The notes: a model not told the origin generated them from the letters alone. 64,000 nt of DNA from Aminobacter sp. HY435 (GCF_027568395.1 NZ_JANKZL010000008.1:62001-126000), one strand, 5' to 3'. Shown: positions 36,844 to 45,808, counted from the first letter of the stretch. Program-made: numbers and translations.

Positions 36844-37374
36844 ATGAGCTTTTTCACACGCGCGCTGTCGCGCCCGCTCTTCCGCAGCCTCGAGGAGCGC
36901 GTCAGCGTTGCCCTCTTTGCCCTGCTTCTGTTGTTCGCCTCGACCCATCAGCTGCTCGCCCACGGCTTCAAGCTCGGCGATCTCGAAATCGGCCACCCGT
37001 GGTCGCGGGCAACGCCCGCCGGCGCGAAGGTTGCCGCCGGCTATCTGGTCGTCAAGAACACCGGCAGCCAGCCGGACCGGCTGGTGTCGATCCAGTCCGA
37101 CGTATCGGAAAAGGCCGAAATCCATGAAATGGCCGTCGACGCCGCCGGTGTCATGAAGATGCGCCAGATTGGCGAAGGCGTGGAAATCCCCGCCGGCGGC
37201 GAGGTCGCGTTCAAGCCGGGCTCGTACCACATCATGTTCGTCGGCTTGAAAGCGCCGGTGAAAGAAGGTGAGAAATTCGCGGGGACGCTGACCTTCGAAA
37301 AGGCCGGGGCAGTGACGGTCGAGTTCGCCGTCGACGCCATGGGCGGACAGACCCAGGACCATTCGGGTCACTGA
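36844..37374 (+). CDS. PCu(A)C periplasmic copper chaperone
   Basis: A 176-residue exported protein of DUF461/PCu(A)C. After a signal sequence (to about residue 39, LLAH) the copper motif appears: His94-x-Met96 in EIHEMA, Met106 in MKMRQ, and His129-x-Met131 in SYHIMF, fitting the H(M)x10Mx21HxM pattern of copper(I) chaperones for cytochrome oxidase. A His/Asp tail (QDHSGH) ends the protein. It is four bases from the CopC-CopD gene and coupled to it. Confidence 0.88.
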   Translation: MSFFTRALSRPLFRSLEERVSVALFALLLLFASTHQLLAHGFKLGDLEIGHPWSRATPAGAKVAAGYLVVKNTGSQPDRLVSIQSDVSEKAEIHEMAVDAAGVMKMRQIGEGVEIPAGGEVAFKPGSYHIMFVGLKAPVKEGEKFAGTLTFEKAGAVTVEFAVDAMGGQTQDHSGH

Positions 37375-37377
37375 GCG

Positions 37378-38970
37378 GTGCGCTTGCAGCACAGGCTTGC
37401 GACGCTGCTGATCGCAGCCGTCGCCCTTCTCGGGGTGACGGCGGCGGCGTCGGCGCATGCCTCGCTGCTGCGTTCGGCACCTGCCGAGGGAGCGGTCATC
37501 GATGCCTGGCCGGCGCAGGTGACACTCTCCTTCAGCGAGCCGGTGCGGCCGCTGGTGCTCCGGCTCATCGGGCCGGACGGGACCAGCCGGCCGCTTGACG
37601 CCGTCGCTTCGGATTCCATGCTCGCCATCGATCCGCCGAATGCCAGCAATGCCGCCGGCAGCTATCTGCTGGCGTGGCGGGTCGTGTCGTCGGACGGACA
37701 TCCGGTCGGCGGAACCGTAGCCTTTGCGGTCGGGGCGCCGAGCGCCACGCCGCCGACCTTGCCGCAGCTCGACGACCGGGTGCTCGACGGCGTGTTGTGG
37801 AGCACGCGGCTTGCGCTCTATCTGTGCCTGTTCTTTGGTGCGGGCGGCGCTTTCGCGCACTCGTGGCTCATCTCGCGCGGCCATGACGGCGAGGGCACGG
37901 TGGCGACGTTTGCCGCGCTCGGGCTTGTTGCGGCTGCGCTGGCGTTCGGCCTGCATGGCGTCGATGCGCTTGGCGCGCCGCTCGGCCTTGTCGGCGATTC
38001 GGTGGCGTGGCGGGCGGCCGCGGCGACCAGCTACAGCCTGACCACCGTGCTTGCCGTGGTCGCGCTGGCGCTGACGTTGCTGACGCTGGTGAGCGACGGC
38101 ATCCTGGCTCGGGCGCTTTCGCTCGGCGCGCTGGCATGTGTCGGCGCCGCGCTCGCCGCCAGCGGCCACGCCAGTTCGGCCCAGCCGCAGTGGCTGATGC
38201 GCCCGATGGTTTTCGTGCACGGTGTCGGCGTGGCCATCTGGGCCGGCGCGCTGTTGCCGCTGGGGCTCGCCTATGGCCGCGGCACGCCGGAGGCCGGCGA
38301 GGCGCTGCGCCGGTTTTCCGCCTCCATCCCTTATGTCGTTGCAGCGCTGATCGGGGCCGGCATTGTGCTGGCGTTCGTCCAGGTCGAAACGCCTTCAGCG
38401 CTGTGGCGGACCGCATATGGCCGCGTGCTGCTGGCCAAGCTGGCGCTGGTGGTTCCCCTGCTGCTGCTTGCCGCCGCCAACCGCTGGCGGCTGACCGGGC
38501 CGACGCTTGCGGGCGAGGCGGACGCAACGCGGCGGCTGGTGCGCAACATCGCATGGGAGACGCTGGCTGTGGCCGCGATCCTTGCCGTGGTCGCGGGGTT
38601 TCGCTTCACACCGCCGCCGCGCATCCTGGCGATCGAGGCAGCCGAACCGGCTGCGATCCATATCCATACCGCCGAGGCCATGGCCGACCTGACCCTGAGC
38701 CCCGGCAGGGCGGGCAAGGTTGCCGCCACGATCATGCTGATGACGGGAGATTTCGGGCCGCTCGACGCCGGCAGCGTGCAACTGCGGCTCAGCAAAGGCG
38801 ACACCGCGACCGTGCCGGTCGTCGCCGCTGCCCACAAACCCGGCGACGGCACCTGGCGTGTCGATGCAGTCGAGCTGCCTGCCGCGGGCACCTGGGACGC
38901 GGCTATCGAGGTCGCAATGCCAGACGGCAGCCAGGCCACGCTCACCGGCACGATCGTCATTCGCCCCTGA
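37378..38970 (+). CDS. CopC-CopD fusion copper transport protein (YcnJ-like)
   Basis: A 530-residue protein starting at GTG 37378, four bases after the chaperone stop. After a signal peptide the mature CopC domain starts at His27 in AHASLLRSAPAEG, the N-terminal copper-binding His, with a second His in SSDGHPVGGTVAF. Eight CopD helices follow (about 135-400) with HASSAQ and FVHGVGVAIWAGAL. A C-terminal periplasmic domain of about 110 residues resembles YtkA. Likely takes up copper for cuproenzymes. Confidence 0.88.
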   Translation: MRLQHRLATLLIAAVALLGVTAAASAHASLLRSAPAEGAVIDAWPAQVTLSFSEPVRPLVLRLIGPDGTSRPLDAVASDSMLAIDPPNASNAAGSYLLAWRVVSSDGHPVGGTVAFAVGAPSATPPTLPQLDDRVLDGVLWSTRLALYLCLFFGAGGAFAHSWLISRGHDGEGTVATFAALGLVAAALAFGLHGVDALGAPLGLVGDSVAWRAAAATSYSLTTVLAVVALALTLLTLVSDGILARALSLGALACVGAALAASGHASSAQPQWLMRPMVFVHGVGVAIWAGALLPLGLAYGRGTPEAGEALRRFSASIPYVVAALIGAGIVLAFVQVETPSALWRTAYGRVLLAKLALVVPLLLLAAANRWRLTGPTLAGEADATRRLVRNIAWETLAVAAILAVVAGFRFTPPPRILAIEAAEPAAIHIHTAEAMADLTLSPGRAGKVAATIMLMTGDFGPLDAGSVQLRLSKGDTATVPVVAAAHKPGDGTWRVDAVELPAAGTWDAAIEVAMPDGSQATLTGTIVIRP

Positions 38971-39081
38971 TACGCCTGCCGTCGCATAGATGGTCCTGTA
39001 GTCGATACGGACGATGTCGCTCCGGGCTTGCCGCCTATCGTCCGCGCATCGAATTTTGCTGAATGCCGCGGGAGAGTGCGC

Positions 39082-39987
39082 ATGAAAATCCTCATCATTG
39101 GCGGAACGGGCATGATCGGCGGCCACACCGCGGCTCATCTCAAGGCGCAGGGCAACGACGTGGTGCTGGCGGCGCGCAAGCCGGCGCCGGAAACTACGCC
39201 GATGGCTTCCTATCCGACCATCTATGGCGACTACACCAAGGGCGACTTTTCGGCCGCCGACCTGGCGCCGTTCGACGGCATCCTGTTTGCCGCGGGCAAT
39301 GACATCCGCCACCTGCCCAAGGGCGTCGACGAGAACGAATTCTGGACCAAGATGCAGATCGAGGGGGTTCCGGCCTTTGTCGAGCTGGCGCGCAAGGCAG
39401 GCGTCCGCCGCGTCGTCCATATCGGCAGCTACTACCATCAGGTGATGCCCAACCTCGTTGACACCAACGCCTATGTCCGCGGCCGCAGCCTGGCCGACGA
39501 GGGCGTGCGCGCGCTGGCGACCGACGATTTCAACGTCTCGACGCTCAACCCGCCGTCGATCGTCGGCTACGTCAAGGGCCTGCCGACCAAGCGCTACGAG
39601 ACGCTGATGGCCTATGCCCGCGGCGAACTCGACCTGCCGATCTTCGCGCCGCCCGGCGGCACCAACTACATGTCTGTGCAGTCGCTGGCCGAAGCCATTT
39701 GGGGCGCGTTCCAGAACGCCGAGAGCGGCAAGGCCTATCTGGTCGGCGACGAGAACCTGACCTTCCAGCAGTATTTCCAGGCGCTGTTCGACGCGGTCGG
39801 CAATCCGCATCAGGTCGAGGAGCGCAACGAAGAGCATCCGCTGCTACCCGACATGTTCATTGTGCCGGGACGTGGCAATATCCTCGCCTATGAGCCGGAT
39901 GCCGAAGAAACCAAGACCCTCGGCTACCGCCGCAACGACGTCCAGCGAGCGATCCGCGAGGTGTTCGCGCAGGTTTCGGGCAAGTAA
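39082..39987 (+). CDS. NAD-dependent epimerase/dehydratase-family protein
   Basis: A 301-residue extended SDR. The nucleotide motif is GGTGMIGGHTA near residues 6-16; a Tyr-rich stretch HIGSYYHQVMP near 115-125 stands where the catalytic Tyr-x3-Lys would be, but no Lys follows Tyr at the correct spacing, so catalysis may differ. ATG 39082 follows GGGAGAG. It heads an apparent operon with a SnoaL-like protein gene (20 bases on) and another SDR. Function unknown. Confidence 0.72.
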   Translation: MKILIIGGTGMIGGHTAAHLKAQGNDVVLAARKPAPETTPMASYPTIYGDYTKGDFSAADLAPFDGILFAAGNDIRHLPKGVDENEFWTKMQIEGVPAFVELARKAGVRRVVHIGSYYHQVMPNLVDTNAYVRGRSLADEGVRALATDDFNVSTLNPPSIVGYVKGLPTKRYETLMAYARGELDLPIFAPPGGTNYMSVQSLAEAIWGAFQNAESGKAYLVGDENLTFQQYFQALFDAVGNPHQVEERNEEHPLLPDMFIVPGRGNILAYEPDAEETKTLGYRRNDVQRAIREVFAQVSGK

Positions 39988-40007
39988 CGCGCATAGGGGA
40001 GGGCAGC

Positions 40008-40451
40008 ATGGCGGACGATCAGGCGGCACTGCTGATGGCGATCGCGCTCAGGCGCGTGTCCGAGCGCTACGCTTATGCGGTGGACAGCGGCGACGGCGAC
40101 CTGCTCGCCGCGCAGTTCACGGCTGACGGCGTCGTCGAATCGCCGCGCGGAAAGTTCGAAGGCCGCGAACAGCTGCACGGCATCCCGGCAATGGTCGCCG
40201 GGCGCTATCTCAAGACCTTCCATGCGGTGCTCAACCAGGTGGTCGAGCCGATCGACGGCGGTGCCGAGGGCGAGACCTACTGCATCGCGCGGCATTACTT
40301 TCGCGATCCGGCCGGACGCTACCTCTGCTACGAGATGACGATCCGCTACCAGGACCGTTTCGCCCGTACGTCCGACGGCTGGAAGCTGGCCCGTCGCGCC
40401 CTGACTGTCGTCGGCACGCACACCTACGAGGCGCAGGAAACGCCGAACTAG
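40008..40451 (+). CDS. SnoaL-like (NTF2-fold) protein
   Basis: A 147-residue NTF2-fold protein. The pattern ALRRVSERYAYAVDSGD-LLAAQFTADGVVESPRG, then a central strand and a C-terminal WKLARRALTVVGTH, matches SnoaL_4 family members, which are small hydrolases, isomerases or dehydratases. Located between two oxidoreductases on the same strand. Substrate unknown. Confidence 0.78.
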   Translation: MADDQAALLMAIALRRVSERYAYAVDSGDGDLLAAQFTADGVVESPRGKFEGREQLHGIPAMVAGRYLKTFHAVLNQVVEPIDGGAEGETYCIARHYFRDPAGRYLCYEMTIRYQDRFARTSDGWKLARRALTVVGTHTYEAQETPN

Positions 40452-40584
40452 CTCGGAGCCAGGCGAGGCCGGCCTGCGGCCTTCAGCGCTTCCGGACCTC
40501 TCGAGGCCCATCATTTTCGGATCGGCTTGACCTGAATTCGGATCGCGCCAGGCAAGAAAAATGACACAGACCGTGGAGGACAGC

Positions 40585-41451
40585 ATGTCGGACGAACTCT
40601 CCATTCTCGGGCTCGCCGGCAAGGTGGCGCTGGTGACGGGCGGCGGCGCCGGCATCGGCCGGGCGACCGCCGAGCTGTACGCGCGTGCCGGCATGAAGGT
40701 TGCGGTCGCCGAGATCGACCCGACCCGCGTGGCTTCGGTGCGCGAGGCGCTCGGCGACGGGCACCTGGTCGTCGAGGCTGACGTGCGCAAGGCAGCCGAT
40801 GTCGCCAGCGTGATCGGAGCGGTCGAGGCGCGCTTCGGCCGGCTCGACGTGCTGGTCAACAATGTCGGCGATTATCTCGGCTACAAGACCGAGTTCGAGC
40901 ATTCGACCGAAGCGGAATGGGAAGCGCTGTACGGCGTCAACCTGCTGCACATGTTTCACATGAGCAAGGCGGCGATACCGCTGATGCGGGCAGGCGGTAG
41001 CGGCGGCAGCATCATCAACGTCTCGACCATCGAGGCCTTTCGCGGCATCCCGATGACGGTTGTCTATTCGGCCTTCAAGGCGGCGATCACCGGCTTTACC
41101 CAGAGCCTGGCGGTCGAGCTCGGCCAACATGGCATTCGGGTCAACGCCATTGCGCCCGAGACCACCAATTCGGCGCAGATCGTGGCGACGCCGCGCGTGC
41201 CCAAGGAAAACCGTGACTATCTCAAGCGGTGGTTCCCGATCGGCCGCTTCGGCGAAGGGGCGGATTCAGCGGGGGCGGCGCTGTTCCTGGCCTCGGATAC
41301 CTTGTCGGGCTGGGTGTCGGGCACGACGATCCATGTCGATGGCGGCGTGCTTGCCGCCGGCGCCTGGTCACGCCTGCCCGGCGATGCCGGCTGGACGCAT
41401 CTGCCGGTCATCGAATCGGACGGCTACACGCCGCGCCCCCACGCGAAATAG
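40585..41451 (+). CDS. SDR-family oxidoreductase
   Basis: A 288-residue classical SDR from ATG 40585, which has GGAGGA upstream (40561 is a weaker alternative). Motifs: [15 protein letters not shown] (with Val for the usual Ala), and Ser...Tyr-x3-Lys in VVYSAFKAA; the Lys is present. A C-terminal extension WSRLPGDAGWTHLPVIESDGYTP (cited in part) is unusual. Last gene of the putative three-gene operon starting at 39082. Confidence 0.83.
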   Translation: MSDELSILGLAGKVALVTGGGAGIGRATAELYARAGMKVAVAEIDPTRVASVREALGDGHLVVEADVRKAADVASVIGAVEARFGRLDVLVNNVGDYLGYKTEFEHSTEAEWEALYGVNLLHMFHMSKAAIPLMRAGGSGGSIINVSTIEAFRGIPMTVVYSAFKAAITGFTQSLAVELGQHGIRVNAIAPETTNSAQIVATPRVPKENRDYLKRWFPIGRFGEGADSAGAALFLASDTLSGWVSGTTIHVDGGVLAAGAWSRLPGDAGWTHLPVIESDGYTPRPHAK

Positions 41452-41458
41452 GGGCGCT

Positions 41459-43567
41459 TCAGGCGGCGCTCTGCTGCCTGCTTCGCGCTTCATCCTTGCC
41501 GCGCTGGTCGGCTGAGGTCTTCGCTGCCTGGTGCGAGCGGATCTCGCTGCGCCCGACGAGGCTGGCGATTTCGGATAGCGGCTGCGGACGGCCGAATAGG
41601 AAACCTTGCACCTCGGCGCAGCCTTCGGCGCGCAGGAAGTCGAGGCTGTCCTGCTTTTCGACGCCTTCGGCGAGCACCGGAATGTTGAGCTGGTTGGCGA
41701 GAAGGATCGTCGCGCGCACGATTGCCGCCGCCGCGCTGTTGGTGGCGACGTCCTCGACGAAGGAACGGTCGATCTTGACCCGGTCGAACGGGAAAATCTG
41801 CAAGGTCGACAGCGACGAGTAGCCGACGCCATAGTCATCCATGGCGATCGAGACGCCGAGCGACTTGAGCTGGCGCACGACATGAAGCGCCCTTTCGCGA
41901 TCCTCGATGATGCTCGCCTCGGTGACCTCCAGCTCAAGCCTCGATGCCGCAAGGCCGGTAGCGAGCAGCGTTTCGTGCACCACTTTGGGCAGGTCGGTAT
42001 GGGTCAGCTGGGCGGTCGCGATGTTGACGCAGATCTTGTAGGGGCTGCGCCATCCGGCCACCTCGGCACATGCGGTCTTGAGCACCCACTCGCCGATCGG
42101 AATGATCAACCCGTTTTCCTCGGCGATCGGGATGAACTCTTCCGGCGGAACAAAGCCGCGTTCGCGGTGGTGCCAGCGCAACAGGGCCTCATAGGCGCTG
42201 ACTTCGCCGCTGCGCACGTCGTGCTGCGGCTGGTAATAGAGCTCGAACTCGTCGCGCTCGAGGGCATGCCTCAGCTCCATGGCCAAGGCGCTGCGTTCAC
42301 GTCTGCCTTCATCCATCGAACGGTCGTAGTAGCAGACCCTGTCACCCATCGAGCGCTTGGCGCGATACATGGCCAGGTCGGCCGCGCCGATCAGTTCGTC
42401 GACGGTGCCGGCATCGTCGGGGAAAACGCTGACACCGACGCTTGCGCCGACAGACAAGGTCTTTGACTTGTTTTCGATCGGATCGAGGACTGCGTCGATC
42501 AGGCTGGCGACAAAGCTGTCGATGTCGGCGCTGTCGGTGATGCCCTGCTTGACGGCGACGAACTCGTCGCCGCCGACGCGGGTGACAAGCTCTCCGGCGC
42601 CGAGCAAGCCCTTGAACCTGTCGGCCAGGGTCTGCAGCAACAGGTCGCCGGCGTGGTGGCCGTGCACGTCGTTGATTTCCTTGAAGCGATCAAGGTCGAC
42701 GACGATGACCGCGGCCTTGCGGCCGGCCGTCGCGCTCTGCTCGAGCATGCCAGGCAGGCTTTCGGACAGGAAGGCGCGATTGGGCAGTCCCGTCAGCGGA
42801 TCGTGCTGGGCGGCGTGGCGGAAGCTGTCGACCAGCTCGCGCTGCGAGCGGGCATCCATCGCCGACAGCGTCAGCCCAGCAATGATCGCCATCGTGGCAA
42901 GCACCAGAACCGCCAGGAGCTCGCTCGAGATCACCTGCGTCGGCACCGGGACCGACGGATCGGGGACTATGGTGGCCGCGCCCATGGCGGTGAAGTGCAT
43001 GGCGCAGATGGCGAGCACCAACGCCACCACCGAAAGAAGCTTCGAGTGGCGGATGGGCTGTCGCGCCGCCAAGTGCATGGCCAGCGCGCCAAAGGCCAGC
43101 GCGAACACAATCGACGCTTGAACGAGCGTCCGGTCCCATTCGATACGTCCGGCGACCTCGAAGCCGCGCATGCCGGTGAAGTGCATGACCACGATTCCCA
43201 CGCCGATGACAGCGCCGCCTGCTTCAACCGGCAGGCCTCGCAGGGGGCTGGCGGCCAGATACAGGCCGGCGGCGACGAATGCGATGGCAAGCAGCAGCGA
43301 TGCTATGGTCAGAAGCGGATTGAAGGCGACATCGAGGGGCAGCTGAAAGCCCAGCATGGCGACGAAGTGCGTGGTCCAGATGGCAGAACCGCAGGCGACC
43401 CCCGAGAGCATGATCCAGGCGAAGCGGCTTTCGGCCGAAATACGCTTGGCGCGATCGAACAGCCGCATCGTCATTACTGCGCCGGCCAGGCAAACAATCG
43501 CCGCGACCACCACGAACGAGTAGTCGTGCTCGTAAGCCAGACAAGAAATGACCCTAAGCATTGCCAC
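41459..43567 (-). CDS. MHYT-GGDEF-EAL cyclic-di-GMP enzyme
   Basis: A 702-residue membrane protein. Seven helices in residues 1-235 carry three MHYT-type motifs (TTHFVAMLGF near 66, VMHFTGMRGF near 128, AMHFTAMGA near 190), proposed to bind a metal and sense gas. The GGDEF domain has an intact GGDEF at 332-336; the inhibitory RxxD site is replaced by GAGE at 323-326. The EAL domain has EAL at 460-462, DDYGVGYSSL and KIDRSFV, so the phosphodiesterase looks complete. Thus both synthesis and breakdown may occur without product inhibition. Confidence 0.9.
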   Translation of the reverse strand: MAMLRVISCLAYEHDYSFVVVAAIVCLAGAVMTMRLFDRAKRISAESRFAWIMLSGVACGSAIWTTHFVAMLGFQLPLDVAFNPLLTIASLLLAIAFVAAGLYLAASPLRGLPVEAGGAVIGVGIVVMHFTGMRGFEVAGRIEWDRTLVQASIVFALAFGALAMHLAARQPIRHSKLLSVVALVLAICAMHFTAMGAATIVPDPSVPVPTQVISSELLAVLVLATMAIIAGLTLSAMDARSQRELVDSFRHAAQHDPLTGLPNRAFLSESLPGMLEQSATAGRKAAVIVVDLDRFKEINDVHGHHAGDLLLQTLADRFKGLLGAGELVTRVGGDEFVAVKQGITDSADIDSFVASLIDAVLDPIENKSKTLSVGASVGVSVFPDDAGTVDELIGAADLAMYRAKRSMGDRVCYYDRSMDEGRRERSALAMELRHALERDEFELYYQPQHDVRSGEVSAYEALLRWHHRERGFVPPEEFIPIAEENGLIIPIGEWVLKTACAEVAGWRSPYKICVNIATAQLTHTDLPKVVHETLLATGLAASRLELEVTEASIIEDRERALHVVRQLKSLGVSIAMDDYGVGYSSLSTLQIFPFDRVKIDRSFVEDVATNSAAAAIVRATILLANQLNIPVLAEGVEKQDSLDFLRAEGCAEVQGFLFGRPQPLSEIASLVGRSEIRSHQAAKTSADQRGKDEARSRQQSAA

Positions 43568-43906
43568 GTCCTCGCCACCGGCAGTCGTATTGCCGATCCC
43601 CTAGGGGGTAAGTCTTCCCTGCAAAATTGAAAGAAATTCCTAATGTAGCGTCAGATTCCGGGCGCGTCGGCGAAGGGGTCGTCGGCCTGTTGATAGCCGG
43701 AACCCGCCGCCACCGATGCTGCCGTCACACGGCCGTTGAAATCGGTTGCCATTGTCCCGCTTATCTTCGACAAATGTGCATGCTCGCAGCGCGGTGGTCC
43801 TGCCGGACGCGCAAGGGACGCTGCGGGATAGCGAAGGGGGCGTGTTGCCTGAGAGGGCTGATCCAGGTCTTCGAGGACATGCGCAGGAGCTCTGGCGGAG
43901 ACAGGC
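43568..43906. promoter_or_regulatory. Divergent intergenic region between the MHYT gene and hdeD-like gene
   Basis: About 339 bases. It has a perfect palindrome CCCCTAGGGG (43598-43607) 31 bases before the MHYT gene start, and an AT-rich stretch around 43620-43660, likely promoters. No ORF with a plausible start or known RNA was found. Confidence 0.4.
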
Positions 43907-44458
43907 ATGGCAGAGGGAAAGAGCAAACGTTTCGAGGCGACGCTGACGGCTTTGCGCGGCGTGCTGATAGCGGCGGCGGCGCTGGTTGCGTTCTTCTATC
44001 CAACGCAGGCGGTGCAATTGCTGGTGCTGGTCGGCGGCGGCCTTTTGCTGGTCGATGGTGTGCTGGGGCTGGCGACGATCGACTATGCCGGGCCGCGTGA
44101 CAACAACCATTGGCTCGTGCTGGCGCGCAACCTCTTGTCGATTCTCGCCGGCTTGATCGTGCTCGGTTCCGGATTCCTGGTGAGTGTCTTTACCCTGTCG
44201 TTCCTGACCAGCCTGGTCGGCGTGCTGGCGCTGCTGGTGGGCCTCATCGAGATGGCTTCGAGCTTTTTCGACAGCGAACGCCAGACGCGGCTGTGGCCGA
44301 CGCTGGTTGGCGGCGCGGTCTACGCGGCGTTCGGCCTTGCCCTGATGTTCGTGCCGCTGACCAGCGCAGCGACGCTGATCCGCATCGCGATGATCCTGAT
44401 GCTGTTCTACGCGCTGCTGCTGTTCTACCGCGCCTGGCGGACACGCGCCACCGGCTGA
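43907..44458 (+). CDS. HdeD-like DUF308 membrane protein
   Basis: A 183-residue protein with six hydrophobic helices arranged as three pairs, the DUF308 repeat (LRGVLIAAAALVAFF, GVLALLVGLIEMASSFF and related). HdeD in E. coli is an acid-resistance membrane protein, but most relatives are uncharacterised. ATG 43907 precedes a basic KSKRFEATLTALRG segment that would face the cytoplasm. It overlaps the convergent GNAT gene by 34 bases at the end. Confidence 0.8.
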   Translation: MAEGKSKRFEATLTALRGVLIAAAALVAFFYPTQAVQLLVLVGGGLLLVDGVLGLATIDYAGPRDNNHWLVLARNLLSILAGLIVLGSGFLVSVFTLSFLTSLVGVLALLVGLIEMASSFFDSERQTRLWPTLVGGAVYAAFGLALMFVPLTSAATLIRIAMILMLFYALLLFYRAWRTRATG

Positions 44459-44946
44459 GTCATGCCTTCGCCGGCAAGTGCGGCGAAGGCATCGCCTTGG
44501 GCGATGTATGAGCGCTGGTCGTGCGAATGGACCAGGCCGAGATCCAGATAGAAGCCGTGGGCGCGGCGATTGTCCTCGTCGACGGACAGCCTGAGATAGA
44601 CGCCGCCATGCTTGTGAGCAAGCTGCGCCACGTGGCGCAGCAGGCGTTCGCCGATGCCTTGGCTGCGGAAGGCCGGCTCCACGTAAAGATCCTGCACGAA
44701 CATGCCGGGCTTGCCGTACCAGGTCGAAAAGATCGGGAAGAACACGGACATTCCGGCAAAAGCGCCGCCGGCCTCGGCGACGGCCGCCTGGAAGGCCGGC
44801 TGGGGGCCGAAGCCATGCGCGCGCAGATCCGCCTCGGTGCAGACGAGTTCGCCGGTTTCGCCGAGATGTTCGGCAATGCCCCTGAGGCCGCGCATCAGAA
44901 GCGGCACGTCGTCCGCGGTTGCGGCGCGAATGACGATGTCTCGCAT
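44425..44946 (-). CDS. GNAT-family N-acetyltransferase
   Basis: A 173-residue acetyltransferase. It opens IVIRAATADDVPLLMRGLRGIAEHL (cited in part) and the acetyl-CoA loop is FRSQGIGERLLRH near residue 92; VDEDNRRAHGFYLDLGL is the C-terminal motif of spermidine/diamine-type GNATs. ATG 44946 is the start supported by GAGG ten bases before; the longer frame is a shadow. Substrate unknown. Confidence 0.85.
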   Translation of the reverse strand: MRDIVIRAATADDVPLLMRGLRGIAEHLGETGELVCTEADLRAHGFGPQPAFQAAVAEAGGAFAGMSVFFPIFSTWYGKPGMFVQDLYVEPAFRSQGIGERLLRHVAQLAHKHGGVYLRLSVDEDNRRAHGFYLDLGLVHSHDQRSYIAQGDAFAALAGEGMTQPVARVRQAR

Positions 44947-45041
44947 GAAATCAGCCCTCGATCGGAAACGCCCACGCAGGGCGGGGATGGCCATGGAACA
45001 TGCCGGGCGCCGCTTTGTCTTGGGGCAGCGGCGGTGCGGGA

Positions 45042-45425
45042 TCAGGCCTCGACCAGTTGCAGCCGCTTGTCGAAGACGCCGAGCACCCGGGCGAGTTCGT
45101 GGCCGCGTTTCAGGATGAGGCCGCCGGCGGCGATGACGCTGAAGGCGCCTTGCTTGCGCGCGAGCCTGGGATCCTTGACGATCTGGAAAAGCGGCGTCTC
45201 GCTGGTTCGGCGAAAGACGGAGAAGACGGCCCGGTCGCTCAAATGGTCGATTGCATAGTCGCGCCACTCGTTGGCGGCCACCATTCGGCTGTAGAGCCTG
45301 AGGATCAGGTCGAGTTCCCGCCTCTCGAATGCCACCGGCAGGCCCTGCTCCCCCCGGCGAACTTGATGGAGCGGGATGACCTGGGATGGTTCGCCATCCT
45401 CCGCTCCAGCAGCGCGATCCGTCAT
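45042..45425 (-). CDS. DUF2794 protein
   Basis: A 127-residue protein of DUF2794, which is common in Alphaproteobacteria. The core FERRELDLILRLYSRMVAANEWRDYAIDHL (cited in part: LYSRMVAANEWRDYAID) and the FSVFRRTSETPLFQI strand are family-diagnostic. Start ATG 45425 has AAGGGAA upstream. No function is known. Transcribed in the same direction as the following GNAT gene, 95 bases apart. Confidence 0.83.
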   Translation of the reverse strand: MTDRAAGAEDGEPSQVIPLHQVRRGEQGLPVAFERRELDLILRLYSRMVAANEWRDYAIDHLSDRAVFSVFRRTSETPLFQIVKDPRLARKQGAFSVIAAGGLILKRGHELARVLGVFDKRLQLVEA

Positions 45426-45769
45426 AAATCGTTCCCTTCGCAGGTTCTGATCCGTCCGAAGGGTCGCGCTTTCAGGCCCGAAATGCAACCCCGGCTAAGA
45501 ATCGCCGCAGCAGCAAAGGCTTTTTGCAAGGTTACCGCAGCGGTAACGATTGCGAGACAATCTGTTGGAATTGGTGATGACTCGCCACATTGCTGCCGTT
45601 TTTTATCCGCGCTAGCGCCCCAATGTCCGACGAATTTACCCCTGTTGCCTGAGACGGTTCGGTCCGGCACCGGCTCGTAAACCCCAAGCCCCCCGCCCAC
45701 GGGTCAGCGTCGGATCGAACCAACCTCGGCTCTCTTCAACAGAGCCATCGCAACGATCCCAAAATTACA
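45426..45769. other. Intergenic region with palindrome and possible unannotated plus-strand transcript
   Basis: No protein gene is visible. GTTACCGC-A-GCGGTAAC (45531-45547) is a perfect odd palindrome, suggesting an operator, followed by ATTG...CAAT. The plus strand ends in a strong terminator at 45770-45805 although no plus-strand gene precedes it. A short RNA beginning somewhere in 45550-45700 is possible. A near T-arm-like sequence around 45658 lacks the invariant loop A, so no tRNA is called. Confidence 0.35.
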
Positions 45770-45805
45770 GGCCGGTGTCAGAAGCAATCTGGCGTCGGCC
45801 TTTTT
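45770..45805 (+). terminator. Orphan plus-strand intrinsic terminator
   Basis: GGCCGGTGTCAG (45770-45781) pairs over all 12 positions with CTGGCGTCGGCC (45789-45800), three of them G-U in plus-strand RNA; TTTTT follows (45801-45805). On the minus strand those three pairs become A-C mismatches, so the hairpin is directional. It lies directly after the end of the convergent DUF1223 gene. Confidence 0.75.
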
Positions 45806-45808
45806 GCT

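Noticed and set aside
43627-44100. 157-codon plus-strand frame before the HdeD-like gene
   Set aside because: Cys/Arg-rich, overlaps the real gene in another frame, no start signal.
45655-45690. tRNA-like T-arm sequence (GGTTCGGTCC)
   Set aside because: The invariant T-loop A is missing and no acceptor, D or anticodon stems could be folded around it.
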